Positions 13,461 through 27,550 are shown, counted from the first letter of the stretch. The stretch: 64,000 nucleotides of DNA from Sindora glabra (GCA_020226215.1 CM035232.1:15102316-15166315), one strand, 5' to 3'. Notes: generated from the letters alone by a model not told the origin. Numbers and translations: made by a program.

Positions 13461-15192
13461 TATTTTTATATTACAAAAGGAGCCTCAAAAAGTTAGGTTA
13501 AGTTTATATAATTCATCTCTTTAACCCCTAAGAATTTATATATCAGAAAAGGCTTAAATGGTTAGATTAAGTCTTCAATAATTTGGTTTGATCATTTGAG
13601 TTTAATTTAATTCAAGAATACTTATTAATTTGGGTTAGACATTTTAATATTATTGATGTTTAATGTTGCAATTTATGTTTTCCCTTTTTTTTTACACTAG
13701 GACTTATTTTAATGTGTTCTGTATCTGTATTTCTATTTTTGATTTTTCTATTTTAATAAAATAGGAGTTATGACCATTGCCTCTTGCTAAAAGGGAATGA
13801 CTTTACAAATATGACAGCAATTTGTGATGAGAAGATTTGATTCATAGAGGATAGTAATAATCAATTAATAGTCAATATCGATATTTTTTCCAAAAGCCCA
13901 TGCCCTACTCTGTGTGTTGTTCTTCTATTAATCTATTATGTGTCACTTTCATTTCCTTTCTACTAAATAATTTTTGTATTTTTAATAATTTTACTCTTAT
14001 ATTATTTAAATAAAAAATATATTTTTAACTTTATATTATTAATTCTTCTTTTTATTTGCTTAATTACATGTTTTTCTTTCTTTTATTTCTATGTGTGTGT
14101 GTGTGTGTATTTATTTATTTATTTATTTTTAAATTAATATAGACATAATATCATATATATTTAATTTTAATATAACATAAAATATTTTAAATAAGTTAAA
14201 AATTTAATATAAGCATTAATTGAAATAATCAATTACATATTCTGTTATTTAATAAAAATATTTGAAAATTAAAACAAAATTTGTTTATTTATTTAAAAAT
14301 ATTAATTATTTATATATTCTTTTTATCAATTTTTAAGTACTATATTTTAAATTAAATATATATTATTAAAAATTGATAATATTTTATTTACAACTCGTGC
14401 ACCATTTTACTTCTTTTTATATATTATATTTCATTTTTATTATTTATAATTTAGATATCAACTTTTGGCCTAATAAATTTCACCTAATTTTTAGACAATC
14501 ATTAATCCAACCCATATAAAGGACATTGAGGTTATTTTATAAGTTTCAAATTTTACAAACAAAATACCCCTCCATATTAATATGGAGAGTATTAATTACT
14601 ACTATTAGACCTCACTTGGATTAGTCTTTAATTATTAATTTTTTTATATTCCCTTTATCACTAAATATCAAGTTGTGAATACATTGTGATATTTAATAAG
14701 AGTGGTGTTCTTTTTCCTCTAAATATATTATGCTAAATAACACCCAAAATGGCTTAACAGAGTAGATTAGTATTATATATCACATCAGGACTTGTTCAAG
14801 ATAAAATTTTTGTCTTATCTATCATTTTTCATTTAATAAATTAATTTAAAAAATATTTAAAACAAATATTTTATATCTTTAAATATTAATTCAACCATTT
14901 GAAAAAAAAGATAATGCCAAACCCCCAATTGTTTGCATTGAAAAGAATTTTACTTAAACTTCATTTAATACTTTTTGTGCGTTTTGAATGTAAATATAAT
15001 TTGGAGTTGTAGAAGAAAATAATTTAAAATATTGTAATAGACAAATAGAAAAATAAAAATAATTTAATTTTATGTAAATTATAATATAATATTAAATGAG
15101 TGTTGTATTTATTTATTTATTTATTTTTAATTTTTAAAATTTATTTTTGATCACTAGTGCTTAATTTTAGAAGTTTTAAAGTGAAATTATTA
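13461..15192. other. Gene-free A/T-rich DNA
   Basis: No coding region is visible. It contains another diverged unit of the 9-13 kb array (about 13.98-14.30 kb, plus orientation), a short (TG)n run near 14.1 kb, and a perfect palindrome CTCCATATTAATATGGAG near 14.57 kb. The palindrome may be the centre of a decayed MITE, since AATCCAA and TTGGATT words lie on either side. Confidence 0.45.
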
Positions 15193-15566
15193 GAGTAAAC
15201 ACAATATTTAATCCCTTCATTTATAAAGTTAATTAGTGACTAATATATTACTTAAATTTCATATCTAGTAATATCAATCTTTTATTTTTATTTTTATTAT
15301 AATTATTCAGCTTCCTTTCATATATTACATTAAAATAAATGATAAATAGAAAGAATATAACCAGAAATAAGCATGTATTTGGTACTATTAAGGTGGACTT
15401 AATAATCAACTCTAATATTTTTCATTTATTTTAATATTATAAGTGAATAGAAGGTTAAATAATTATAAGAAAAGAAAAATAAAGAACCAAGAGTGTTAAT
15501 TATGAAATTTGAAGTATGTAATAATCATCACCTTTATAAATTAAAAATTAAGTATTATGTTTACTC
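15193..15566. mobile_element. Palindromic MITE
   Basis: GAGTAAACACAATATTTAAT at the left end is mirrored by the reverse complement of AAGTATTATGTTTACTC at the right end. The inverted arms extend for roughly 150 bases each, including ACTTAAATTTCATA against its complement and the AATTATTCAGCTTCC / GAAGGTTAAATAATT pair. There is no coding content. Target-site duplication was not resolved. Confidence 0.65.
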
Positions 15567-15831
15567 AACATTATATTTATATTTTATTTTTAAATTTTTT
15601 AAATTTATTTTTATCTCATATATATCATTTGATAAATATCGGAATTGTCCAATAATTTTATCCTAATATATTTTATACAATCTTTATAATAGAGATGCTA
15701 CTAATGCAATTCAACCAAAAAATCCTTAGATCAAATAATGTAAATGTCCATGAATAGCGGCCAAAAAAACTGGCCTTAGCGGGTGACAATTCTACCACTT
15801 ATTTTTATTTTATATATTAACAAGTAAAGGT

Positions 15832-15865
15832 TTCCATGCCTTGGATTTTCACCCAAGGCATGGAA
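15832..15865. repeat. Perfect 13-bp stem-loop
   Basis: TTCCATGCCTTGG and CCAAGGCATGGAA flank the 8-base loop ATTTTCAC. The CATGCCTT word also occurs at the flanks of the 8.7-13.3 kb array, so this may be a repeat terminus and not an RNA gene. Confidence 0.7.
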
Positions 15866-16393
15866 CAACTCACCTTTTCATTGCACTTTTGAAATAGAGA
15901 TAAGCTGATATAAGATTAGTTGAGTTTAGTTGCGCAGTCTACTTTTTTGGTACTGAGATACCGAAAAGAAAAGGAAAGCCCAAAAAAGGAAAAAAAATCT
16001 GAATTTACAGTTAGGTAAAAAGGAAAATTTATGACAGAGACCCACCGTAGGAAAATAAATTTAGACAAACATACTTTTTAAATTTTTATAAATTAAAAAA
16101 TATTAATTTTGACCCTTTATAATGTCTAATTTTAAACATTAATATATTAACAATTTGGGGTTATTATTAATTTTTTTAGAATAATCATTTCTTCATGTTT
16201 TTCATCCAAAATAGTATGTATAAATAAATCAAAATATCAAAAAAAATTTGTTCAAGCAGCATCTAGTGTTAATTAAAAATTTTATACTTTTCATCACATT
16301 TAAAATTTAATTTTTAATTTTTATATGTATGTCTAATAATTTAATTGCTTTTAATATTATAATTAAAAAAATAAAAATGAAAGTTAGAATGAT

Positions 16394-16620
16394 CTAATGT
16401 AACTGGGATTGGTTTTGCGGGGTTCTCGGTGATAGTTTTTGAGCCAGTGTTATTGAAGTCATGTATATTGCGATGAATACAGTACAGGATAATCCAAGCT
16501 CAGGCGGGCTCGACGGCGTTATCGCACGTGGATCGCACTTGACGACTTTCAGGCAATGACAACTAGGGGGCCCATCATCCATGACCCGCCTCTCCGAGTC
16601 TAACACGCCTAATATTTATG
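16394..16620. other. G/C-rich island in A/T-rich DNA
   Basis: About 230 bases with clearly higher G/C than everything for several kb around. It includes CACGTG (G-box) near 16526, a GGGGGCCC run and several CpGs. A 70-codon minus-strand frame crosses it (16394-16606) but resembles no family I know. It may be a relic of a gene's promoter/5' exon or a captured fragment. Confidence 0.4.
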
Positions 16621-17203
16621 GGAGAGAGAAAGATGATCTAATACTACTTAAGAATTATTTTTTATTATAATGTTTTGTTAAAAAAATTAAATTAGTAGTA
16701 AAATAACTTCCGTTACTCTCTGACATTCCCCTCTCCCATAGTCAATAACAACTTGCGCATGGTGCAACAAAATAAATTTCATGAGTAACGATGGAGTTAT
16801 TTTAAGTAAAGTAATTCCACCCAATTTAAATGAAGTTATGCTTAAAGGGTGTAAATGAATTGAGTTGCGTCAAAAATTTATATACTTAAAATTGAATTCA
16901 TAAAAAATAAATAAATTCAAATTCAAATTTAGTTAAACTTAAAATACAATTCTAAATGAATTTATACAAACTTATTTAATTAGTATATTATTTAGTTTCA
17001 ATTTTTTTATTAAACTTGAAAGATTTAAATTTAAGTTTGAGTTTTTATTGAATATAAATTTAAATAATTTTATTTAATCTTACTCAAATAATTTGTTATT
17101 TTATCTAAATTTAAGTATATAAAATCCTATATTTCACATATGAATTAAACACTAGATTTTTTTTAACTCATTTTACTTATATAATTTTTTTTACAACTAT
17201 CAA

Positions 17204-17208
<5 letters not shown>

Positions 17209-17261
<53 letters not shown>
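17209..17261. repeat. (AT)n microsatellite
   Basis: An uninterrupted run of about 26 AT dinucleotides, likely length-polymorphic. Confidence 0.95.
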
Positions 17262-17265
<4 letters not shown>

Positions 17266-18245
17266 TACCACATAATACCCACAATTATACTTAGTAAAAA
17301 GTAACATATGTTACAAGCTAATTATTTTAACTAAAATATCATACTTCGTTATGAAACATTAACTATTATGAATATGATTACATTTTTTTATTTATTATAT
17401 TATTTCTATAATATAAAAATAAAAAATATTTATTATTATGCTTATGAACAATTCTGACCAAATAATATGAAGTTCAAATCCATCTGTTATATTAATCTAG
17501 ATTAGCTCATTTAAATTTGAGTAGTTTTAAGCCATGCTTGAACTAAATTTTTTGTAAGTCAATTTCAAGCTTAATTTATTGCAACTTCATCACTATTCTA
17601 TTCCATGCAATGCAATGAATATTGGTGAAATTACTTTGACTAACTTCACCCAATTTGGATAGAGTTATTTACAATAACTTCACCATTTTTTTCACTAATG
17701 CATGCTTTTTTACAAATTTCAATTTTAATTTTTTTAAACTAACAATTAATAATATTAGAAGTAACTCATTAAAATTAATTTCTTCATTGTCACTAACACA
17801 TTCAACCACTTTTTCTTCCATAAATTGTCTATAACCAATAAAATAATTCATTTGTAAGTTACCATTTAGAAAAATAATTTTGTAAACTAATTTAGTTAGA
17901 GAACGAGTTTTTAAAAATTTATTCTTTTGAAATATCTAACTATCCTTTTTCTAAAATGCAATGCAATGAAAATAACAAGGATTGAACATTTATGATCTCA
18001 TATGTATATACACATATATAACTAGCAAATTCAAACTTAAGCACCAAGTATAATTTAAAGAATAAATTGTTCACTTAACTTTTTAAATTTCTCTCTGAAA
18101 TTTGATAGAGTTTCAATAAGTTTAAAACTCTTTCTAAAAAATATAAAACTCTAGAGTTTTGATACATTTGAAATTCTTTCCATATTTTGATGAAAATTGA
18201 AACCTTTAAGTTTTGATAAATTTGAAACTCAAAAACTAGAATTCT

Positions 18246-18432
18246 AAAATTTTGATTACATTAAGCTCATGATGACTCATTAAGATTAATAATTCTCATT
18301 AAAGCTCATAATGCATCATAAAGATTCATAATGACTCATTAAGGCCAATAAAGCTCATTAAGGCATATAATGTTCAATTAAGGTTTATGATAACTCATTT
18401 TAATAAGGCTTATAATGCATCATTAAGATTCC
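18246..18432. repeat. Short imperfect tandem repeat
   Basis: About eight degenerate units of 20-25 bases built on AAGCTCATAATG(A/C)(C/A)TCATTAAG follow one another. No coding potential is visible. Confidence 0.7.
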
Positions 18433-20110
18433 TAATTTTCATATTTCAAGTATTCCTAATTGGATATTTCCTATTCAAAATATTCTTCAATTAATATTTA
18501 AAATATATTTAATTATAAAAAAAACTTATTTATTGGATATTCTTGATTTGAAATATATCTCTAATAAATACTTAAAAAATTATATATTATCTCTGTCAGA
18601 TTTTTTATATAATTTTATTTAATAAATTAAATAATTCAAATCATATTTAATAAGATTTTATTTAAATCAAATATTTAACTTTTAGATAATTATCTAGTGG
18701 AGTATTCTAGAAATTAATATTTTTGAAAATTAACTCCTATTATCTAAATATATTAAGCCACATGCATAGATCCAATGACTAGAATCTTAGGAGAACATAT
18801 ATAATTAGCTTGCAAATAATCATATATTTTAATTATTTAATTTTAGTTATTCTTCTACTATGAAACTAAAACTGCACTCCAATTATATATTCCTTTGTTT
18901 AGATAAAAATTCAAGCAAATAGGTAGTTTCTTTAAACTATATTCTTATTACACATTAATTCTTTACTTATATCCTTTTGCATAACATTCAAATAAATTGA
19001 AAAAATTAATTTAATTTATCTTAGTATTTGTTAATTTCTCTAATGATCATTAATTAACTTTTTTCTAATTTAATTAAAATTGATATACTTAAGCTTAAGA
19101 CTTATCATCAAGTACAAAAATTCACTAAGACTTTTATATTACCAAGTTTAATAGAGTCATGTTATAATTATATTTTTAATAAATATATTAACACCAAATT
19201 ACAGAATATATTAACCTACAATTGAATCTCACACATTTGTAACTCAAATGGATTATATTTATAAAAGTATAATTATATATAACTTAAGATCTAGAATAAA
19301 ATAAATTAATGGCTATGAAATTCCATTTATATTAACAATATCTTAACATATATAAATTTTATATGACCAAGATAAGTCATATATTCCAAAATTTGTAATA
19401 GCATTAATAAAACGTTCAACTTTATTAATACATTGCGAATAATAATTTTTATTAATTATAAATAAATTGCACTTATATCTTTTTTGAATCTATATTATGA
19501 TCATATGAGTACATATTATACAATTAATTAGACCTTTATTCAATTTTTATATAAAATAAATATTTATAAAATACTTATAATTATTTATATTAAAAGCTAA
19601 CTGCTTTTATGAGCTCATTCTTAACATAATTCATTATCATTCTTATTTAAATGTTTCATTTATAAGAATGTTAGAACAAATATATAAAAAATATAAATAC
19701 ATAATAACAAAGATGCTTTATAAATATAACAAAATAAATACATTAATTAACTAACCTTATATTACAAAATGCATAACAAAATAATGTTTACTACTCATTC
19801 TTACCACAAAATGAAACTCTTACTATGAAAAAAGAAGGTGAAAAAAATGGGAAATGAAAAAAGAGCCTTGAATAAGTAATGAAAGAAGAAATAAAAGTGG
19901 GAAATGAGAAAAGAAAAAGAAATGAATTCGTATGTAGAAGCTTAAAAATGAATGTAAAAAATTTTAAATTAAAATGTAGAAGAGAAAAAGAAAGATAGAA
20001 TATGATAAATGGAAAATAAGCGAAATCTATGAAATTTCTAAAAGGAAGGAATGTGTGCATGAAATTAAGGTATTAGATTGTTAATGCTATAATTTTGATT
20101 AGCATAAAAT
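18433..20110. other. Gene-free A/T-rich DNA
   Basis: No gene, RNA gene or structured repeat is recognisable, apart from the 20.1-20.3 kb palindromic units listed separately. The open frame around 19.8-20.06 kb on the minus strand is a low-complexity phenylalanine-rich artefact of A-rich DNA. Confidence 0.5.
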
Positions 20111-20921
20111 AATGATTGAGTTATTGTAAATAATTCCATCCAAATTAGATGGAGTCACTCAAAGTAACTCTAACACTATTCATTACTTGAAATAGAATAA
20201 ACGTAGAGTTATTATGAGTTACTCTATCCAAATTGGGTGAAATTATCCAATATAACTCCACCAATATTCATCACTTTTCAACAAAAATAATTTTTTGTGC
20301 ACCATGTATAAATTATTTCATTATCATTCATTAGAGCATGGCAAAAAAAATTGTATGTAAAAGTGTGCATCAATCAATCCTAAATAGTTTAGTTGAGCTT
20401 AGGTATTTGATTGAATAACCAAAAAATAAAAATTTACTTAGGATAATCCAAGAAAACCTTAGCATGTGGTAGGGGGAACAAAATCGAATGTAATCCTACA
20501 ATTATTTAGTCTGCCACTACTCCTTCATTTAGATTTTTTATTTCCAAAGTGAGGTTATTGAATTGTGAAAGCTACTTTTTTAGAGTTTTAATTCACCCTT
20601 GTTGGAAATCTAACAAGGCACCCAAGGTCTTTCTAAGGATATGATTAGATGTAAAATCCATTACAATAGCACTGATAAATTATTTGAAACTAGAAATCAA
20701 ACATGGGGAAAGATTGTTGAACTAACAAAGCCCCATATATTTAGGAAGCTCTTCACCACCTATTTAATCTTACATTACAATTAACTTTCATTGAATTCAT
20801 TTAAGTATAACGATATTAAAAATATCTATATTTAGTGAATCTTATTCAAATTAATGAGTAATTATTTAAAGGGTTAAATTTGAATTAGACAAAAATAAAA
20901 ATTATACATACACATATATAC

Positions 20922-21218
20922 GGGGATTACTACCTTTAATTTTTCATTTGGATAAAAAATATGCTCTTAATTTAATAATAATAAAATAATAAATAATATT
21001 ATAATCATTTTTGCCATCAATACTAACTACTTTTATTAATAATTTCATTTATTATAAAAATAATAGAAAATGAGTGGACTTAACTTAAATGCACTCATTA
21101 ATGGTAAGCAGTTAGTGTTGATAATAAATTAACTATAATATCTTTTATTATTTTATTATTATTAAATTAGTAGCATAACTTTATCATCCAAATAAAAACA
21201 TGAATATTGCTAACCTCC
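20922..21218. mobile_element. Palindromic MITE
   Basis: The ~297-base element folds on itself. GGGGATTACTACCTTTAATT on the left pairs with the complement of TATTGCTAACCTCC on the right. Long inner arms contain TTTAATAATAATAAAATAAT and its mirror, and the centre is near 21070. There is no coding content. Confidence 0.65.
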
Positions 21219-23497
21219 ACAAGCAACCGTTTATATATTTGTTTATATATACATTAATTGTAATTATAATTATCAGCCTCATAATTTATTTACAATTGCT
21301 CCATATTATTTTTATGTTAATTTAAAATGAAAATTTTACTTTAAATAAAAGTGAAAATATTTTAAATTTGGCTTATTATAAATATTAATACATACAAATA
21401 AGAGACTAAAAATAAAAATAAAAATTTTATTTTATTTAAATGTTTAATTTTTTTAAGTACATATTTCTTACGCAAATCAATATTTTTAGATTAATTTAAG
21501 ATCTAACTATCAAATATTCAATAGGTTTTGAATCTTTTTAAGTATCACATTAGATCCTTTTAAATAATATTTTATAATGAATTTATTATTAATTGAGAAT
21601 TAATATCATCACATATTTAATATTATGATAGTTTATTTAAGATAAATAATTTTAAAAATATTTACATTTGCATCAAGTTACAAAAATATTTTAATACAAT
21701 ATTTTTTATTTTATAAAATTAATTTTTACAATGTTAGAGTATATATTCTCTAAATATAAATTAATAAATAGTTGTTCATAAATTAAACAAAATATAATCT
21801 TTATTTGATAAGGTGACTTAAGGCATACTTTAAAATTAATATGAATGAGTTAAAATAAAAATAAATATAAATACATAAATAAAAATGACTCATAATTATT
21901 ATCTTTAATAATTATCAATAAAAAATATAATTTTATATTTTTATAAGAAAATAAATATAAAGAAGTTAATGATTTTTATGTTTTTATAAGAAAAAATAAT
22001 GTTATATATTTTTAAGAGGATAAATATGGATCGATAGACACTTAAAAATGGCTATTAATTGATTTTAATTGGTTAGGCGATCAAAATTTAATTGACCATA
22101 ATCAACCAAATAGATTAGAAAATAACTTGAAATTAACCAAATGTATAGGTTAAACTGATTCAATCTAAATATTTCAATTTTAAACGAATACAATTGAGTT
22201 TAGTCGATTTACCTATTGCAAGTCAAACTTTTTTTTCCTTCCAAAACCATCCAATTACTTCATTAATCCTTCCCGAAATAGAAAAACATTGTTTTGATTC
22301 TTACTATTCCTAATAATTAAAGTTTACAAAAACTTAAAGGAAGGGAAGGTAAATAAATTCAAAATTATATTAAACAAATAAACTTAGAGCATTAATTTTA
22401 CTTAGTAGTACTAAAAAAATTGAAGTTACTTTAGATTTAAAATCATGTGAGCTAATACCCATTAAATGAAGGACAAATCTACAGAGAAAGTTCCACCTTC
22501 CTATTTATGTGTAACTCCACAAGTGATCATTTGGCTTCCTTATCCACCATTATCTGTCCATTCAACTACATAAATGTTCTAAAAGATAAAGTTGCCTTAG
22601 TTTTCATTCTTTCCATATCCAATGCCAAATCCAATAATGCTAATCCTTTGGCTTCCTTAGTCATTGTCATTAACGTAATACTGAAGTGCAAATGGGCAGC
22701 ATGTAAAAGGAAAGTCTACTAGGATTCTTCAATTAAGAGAAAAAGAAATAAATGGCTAAAGGTTAAAAAGAGGTGTTAGGCTTATTAGCTTTATGTGAAA
22801 ATAAGCAACAATAAATAAATGAAATGGCACCCCTTTCGATATATGGCTTGTCAATTTCAATTTGTTTTGATTAAAGAAAATCCTAATCGATTTTAACTAC
22901 CACCTTAATATCTTTTGCTTTCCTTAACTATATTCATCCATTACACCATTTAACCTACCTTGTAACCGTATTTATCCACCCTTAAAAAATAAATATGAGC
23001 TCAAATTAATCAATTTTAATTTTTTTAATTAGAGTTTTATTGGAATGGAGTCTAGATTATTGATAAGCATAAAGTAAAAGGTTTTTAATAGGTACTAATG
23101 AAGTTGAATATGGATTAGATCTATCTAAAATAGACTTATTAACATCCCTAATTAAGTGAAGTTTTACTTGAAACTAGACTTATCAAACGAAATACAATTC
23201 ATGAGCCAAATTAGTTTGATCAGTGAAATTGAACAAACAAAAATACTTAAAATTTGATCCATTTTAATCACAAATGTATATTAATCAATCCATGCAAATT
23301 GAAATTCAAACAAATAGGCTAACTTAAGGATTTGTATACCAAACCATGAATATGAATTGTACAAGATTACCATTTTATACTTTTTAGGTAGGTTTATATA
23401 GACTAATCTATACAAATTGAAGTTTCACACCAATTAACCCAATTTATTTTACACCCTTATAGTCTATGGATCAAATTAGCTTAATTTACATGCTAAA
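21219..23497. other. Gene-free DNA with one unrecognised small frame
   Basis: No gene is supported. A 71-codon ATG-started frame (22507-22722, plus) lies in slightly less A/T-rich DNA but matches no family I know and lacks flanking splice or promoter evidence. A diverged direct repeat of about 170 bases at 23.28-23.46 kb recurs at 26.40-26.56 kb (words ATACCAAA...ATGAATATGAA and TTATATAGACTAATC / TTATATAAATCAATCC), bracketing the dispersed repeat described next. Confidence 0.4.
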
Positions 23498-25650
23498 TGT
23501 CATAACTCAAATCTAATTATGATTGGTGTTGATCTTGTTACTTAGTTTCTACAAGTCTTAATATCAATTATACTAATTTTACTAAACAAAAATTTCTCTA
23601 TTTCCATGATGACTCAAATTTATTTCAAAATTTAAAGAAAAATAAATAGAATTTTTCTTATTTTTAGATACTTTCCAGAGCCACATGTCCTAAATTATAA
23701 AACATATAAAGTTTATTGATTTTACATTGAAAAATATACATAAAATTTAAACAAATCCAATACATAAATTACATAAACACTAAACAAACTTAACTCCTAA
23801 TCTAGTCATCAATCCGCTTGACAAAGCGATCTTTGATTCTTTATAAATGTACTGAGGGTCTAATGAATTGATTTCAACATAAAAACATTAAAAACAAAAG
23901 TGATAAATTGCAAGAATTCATTTAGCATATATCTAATAATCTACTTTTAAATTTAAGTAAATAAAATAATTAAATGTCAATCAAACATTAAAGATAGAAG
24001 GTAGCCACAAACTCAAATTCAGGATTTTAATTCAAAGCACCAAATCTCTTAGTGACATATCCATTCACACATAACATTCTCATTTGCTCAAGTTATACAA
24101 TGTAGTTATAGTTTCACATACAATTCATTTTTTAAAACTATTTCATTTTCAAGTAGCTATTAGAGGCTTATCTGTAGTTAAATCATCAAGATTATATCAA
24201 ACAAGAATATCCAACAATAGTTGAATTATAGTTTGAAAACACAATGCATGATAACTTATAATACATTACATTTATTCATTGTATGGATTTTAGGTCTAAC
24301 TTATACTCTACCCACCTTTTCCATCCTTATTCTTTTTAGGTTAACCTTCTATCCTACCTTTATTTTACCAGGAATTAAGTATTTGGCACCTATATCATCT
24401 TTCACATTATATTTCTTAAGTTAGGTCATAAGCCTTATTTATCACACTATTTTAACATTACCATGCCTCAATTCATAGCTATACAACCTGTTCCATTTAT
24501 ATAACAACAATATAAATTGATTCACAATGTGTATATATATATATATCATATGATTTTATAACTTATAGCATCACAATCATAATCATAATATAAATTAATT
24601 AATTTATCACTACAAATCATTTCTATTCACAACATCATAATTCAAAATACACTCGCATTTCAATACAAGTCCAACCATAATGTCAAATAGTAGTCCCACA
24701 CCTTTTATGTGTAGTCACAACCCAAGTATAAACAAATCTCCATTAAAATATTCATTCATAACAACCAAGTAATAGCCAATATGATGTTTTCACTACATCA
24801 TTCACAAAAAGGCAATCAACAATTATTAATAAGGAGCAAATGGTGTACCAAAAGCACCATTAAATATTACTATACAAAATATAGTAAGAAATAATTAAAA
24901 TGACACTTCATAGGTTTGTAGATATTGAGGAGCCTTGTTAAGTTTATCAAATTTAATTATACAAATATGTTATCTCTATGTAAAATAAATAAGAAATATA
25001 ACATTTAATGAAAATAATGTTTAGAAATAAATATACACTCGCCTAATAATGCTCATTCACTCAAAAAAATTTCAAATATTCCATTTTCATTTTTTTCTTT
25101 TCTTTTTACTTCATAGTTTACGATGATAAATTATAAATACATTAGTATTACTTAATTTTCTCCCCTAATATTACTATTTTAGATTCAAATCATAATATTC
25201 TAACACTTTAGAATAACACTTTTTTATATTTTTAAAATTATTATCAAGGAGTTGGAGAATTTCATAAGTAAGGGTTTTTTCTAAATCAATTATAAAACAT
25301 TCTAAATATTATAATTTTACATCCTAAGGATGCTTTGATCGCAAAATTTTATAAAATTATATACTTACTTTTTAATATTTTTAACTTTATCTTAAGGAAA
25401 TCAAATTTCACATATTTAAGAGTTTTCTTAGATTAAGTTTGAAAATTTTGAATCATCTAAAATATTAAGATATAATGCTTTAGAAGTACCCTAATCATGT
25501 TATTTTAACATCCCTTAGCATAAAACTCTTGTATTTTTAAAACCATCATCAAGTATTTATAATTTGCATAAAAATGGGTTTTTTAATTCATGCTTATAAG
25601 CTAAAAAATATTAGGAGCTTTTTCTTTAAGAAAACTCACCACTATTGAGA
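23498..25650. repeat. Dispersed repeat, copy 1 (LTR-like start)
   Basis: Starting at TGTCATAACTC, the sequence follows the same order of words as 62197 onward. Examples are ACTTGCTAYTTGATTTCC-like, CTAATTTTACTAAACAAAAAT, GAATCTCTCTTATTTTAGAT-like, and later a block about (C)TACCTTATACCCT. It keeps this order for well over 1.5 kb in the same orientation. The TGTCAYAACY start suggests an LTR-type sequence, possibly Ty3/gypsy, but no coding domain or second LTR was seen. Confidence 0.45.
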
Positions 25651-27065
25651 AAGGTCATTAGTGAAAAATATGGTAAATTGCTAGAAAAATGGAGAAATGC
25701 CTAGTAACTATTGTCACACAACTGTAAATGGTGGTTTATTCGTCACCCATAGACAACTAGTAGGCAAAATCGAAAGAAAAGGAAAAGGGGCGGTGATGAC
25801 AACTTACAACAACTCAAGAACGTTGGTAAATGGAGATGGTTTCTCAAAGAAATAAGAACAAATGAAATTAATATAAAAAGGAAAAAGTGGGGTTATTTTT
25901 AATTGGTAAGTAAGAGGTAGGGGGTTTGATCCAATGTTTTATGTGTAATATGAGTTCACCCAATATTAAATCCTAACCTTGGTTTCATAAAAAATAAAAA
26001 GAAGATATAGAAAAAAGTGAAGTAATGCAATAAGAGTATAATATTTATTTATAAAATTCAATCTAGTAATTTATAATAAATTTATAAATTTAGAAGTTCC
26101 AAATAAATATTTCAAGATTCTATAAATTTTAAGGAAAATAATTTATTAAGTTATTAACATATATTTTCTAAAATTATCACACCTACTCTTATTATAATCT
26201 TTTTAATTTATAAAAATATCACTATAAAAATTATTTAAATAAATTTTGAGATAAAACTTTGGCTAAATAAATATAATTTAACTATCCTTACCAATTAAAA
26301 TATATATTTTAGGGTATTTAAAATAATAAATTTATAATATTAATTCAGGGTATCACATTAAATTACTCAAAATTAAATTAAATTTAATTGTAAACTTATA
26401 CAAACTGAAATTCAGATGGACTAGTTAATAGTTTTATAGTTAAAGTGTGCAAATTCATATACCAAATTATGGATATGAACTAAAATAGGCCATAAAAAAT
26501 TTAGTCCATTTTTTCAAGTGGGCTTATATAAATCAATCCATTTTACACCTCAACTTGCAATGCGAGTAAAAATAGAGTAAGATTCTATCTAATATCATTT
26601 CCAAATTTATTCATTCTAAGTTTATTACTATATTAAAAATGAATTTGATTTATGTGATAAATTTTATTATTTTTAAGAATAATAGTTATATCTTAGTCAT
26701 AATTTTTTATAGATAATAAATTTCCTATTATTTTCTTTAATATTTTTTTATAGTTTAATTAAATAAGGGGAGAGATAAAGTCAAGATATGGAGTGGTTAC
26801 ACATTTGGAGTATTTATGTAATTTTAATTTTTAAATACATATTTATCTCTATCATGAAATATTTTAAATAAAAGATATAAAATTAATTATACAAAATTTT
26901 ATAATTAAGAAAAAATTGTTACATTAACTATCATTATGTGATCATTAGTAGTCTTAACATGCCACTAATTTCTTATCTGATAAGATTAGGAAAATCCCTT
27001 TCTACCATTTTAATTTTAAAAAAATGAAAAAAAAACCATCTTTATGTAATTGTCATGTAAATCTT
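25651..27065. other. Gene-free A/T-rich DNA
   Basis: Nothing coding is visible. The right-hand member of the direct repeat pair near 26.40-26.56 kb lies here. Confidence 0.45.
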
Positions 27066-27550
27066 TTCCTTAAAAAATAAAAGAATAAATGAACATGAAT
27101 ATAGGAATGACAATGAGATGGAACTAGAACAAATCAATCGTATATTGCCTCATTTTTTCAACCTTTTCATCTACTCCTATCTTTATCCCACCTCATTTGC
27201 TGGTAACTTGAGCACTATCCTTGTAATCTATAGAGTATCGATGCCTTATAGGAAAATTTAAAAATGTAAAAAAAAATTTAAAAGATAAATCATATCTGTA
27301 AAATCATATAGTTTTCTTTAAAAAAATAAAATAACAAATAAACATGAATATAAGAATGATAATGAAATAGAATAGGATAAATTAACCATATATTGCCCTA
27401 TTCCCATAATCTTTTCAGTCCCCCCTATCCTCACCCCACTTTACTTATAGGTAACTTAGGGCACCATTCTCGCTATTCATGGAGTACTAGTGTCCTATGG
27501 GAAATATGAGAAAGTGAAAGAGAATTTTAAAAATAAATCATGTCTAAAAA
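27066..27550. repeat. Tandem duplication, period about 246
   Basis: Two copies start at 27066 (TTCCTTAAAAAATAAAAGAA) and 27312 (TTCTTTAAAAAAATAAAATA). Both continue through AACATGAATATA(G/A)GAATGA, a CATATATTGCC(C)-like segment and TATAGG/TATGGGAAA near the end. They have diverged noticeably, so the duplication is not very recent. No product is encoded. Confidence 0.75.

Larger units (their letters stand above)
16755..20310. repeat. Set of related palindromic repeat units
   Basis: A word of the type GGTGGAGTTAT...TTCACCCAATTTGGATAGAGTTA occurs at about 16790-16835 and 17607-17680 in one orientation. It occurs at about 20120-20165 and 20190-20270 in the other. The outermost copies also share CATGGTGCA with its complement (16758; 20299). 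Either these are four short MITEs of one family or the ends of one 3.5-kb non-autonomous element. The interior between 17.7 and 20.1 kb shows no transposase. Confidence 0.45.

Noticed and set aside
19791..20060. 89-codon phenylalanine-rich minus-strand frame
   Set aside because: It arises from purine-rich low-complexity DNA; the composition is not that of a real protein.
16755..20310. A single 3.5-kb Mutator-like transposon
   Set aside because: The inverted units at the ends also recur internally, no target-site duplication or transposase was found, and separate short MITEs explain the pattern equally well.
22507..22722. 71-codon plus-strand frame
   Set aside because: No family, promoter or splice support; length is within chance for this window.
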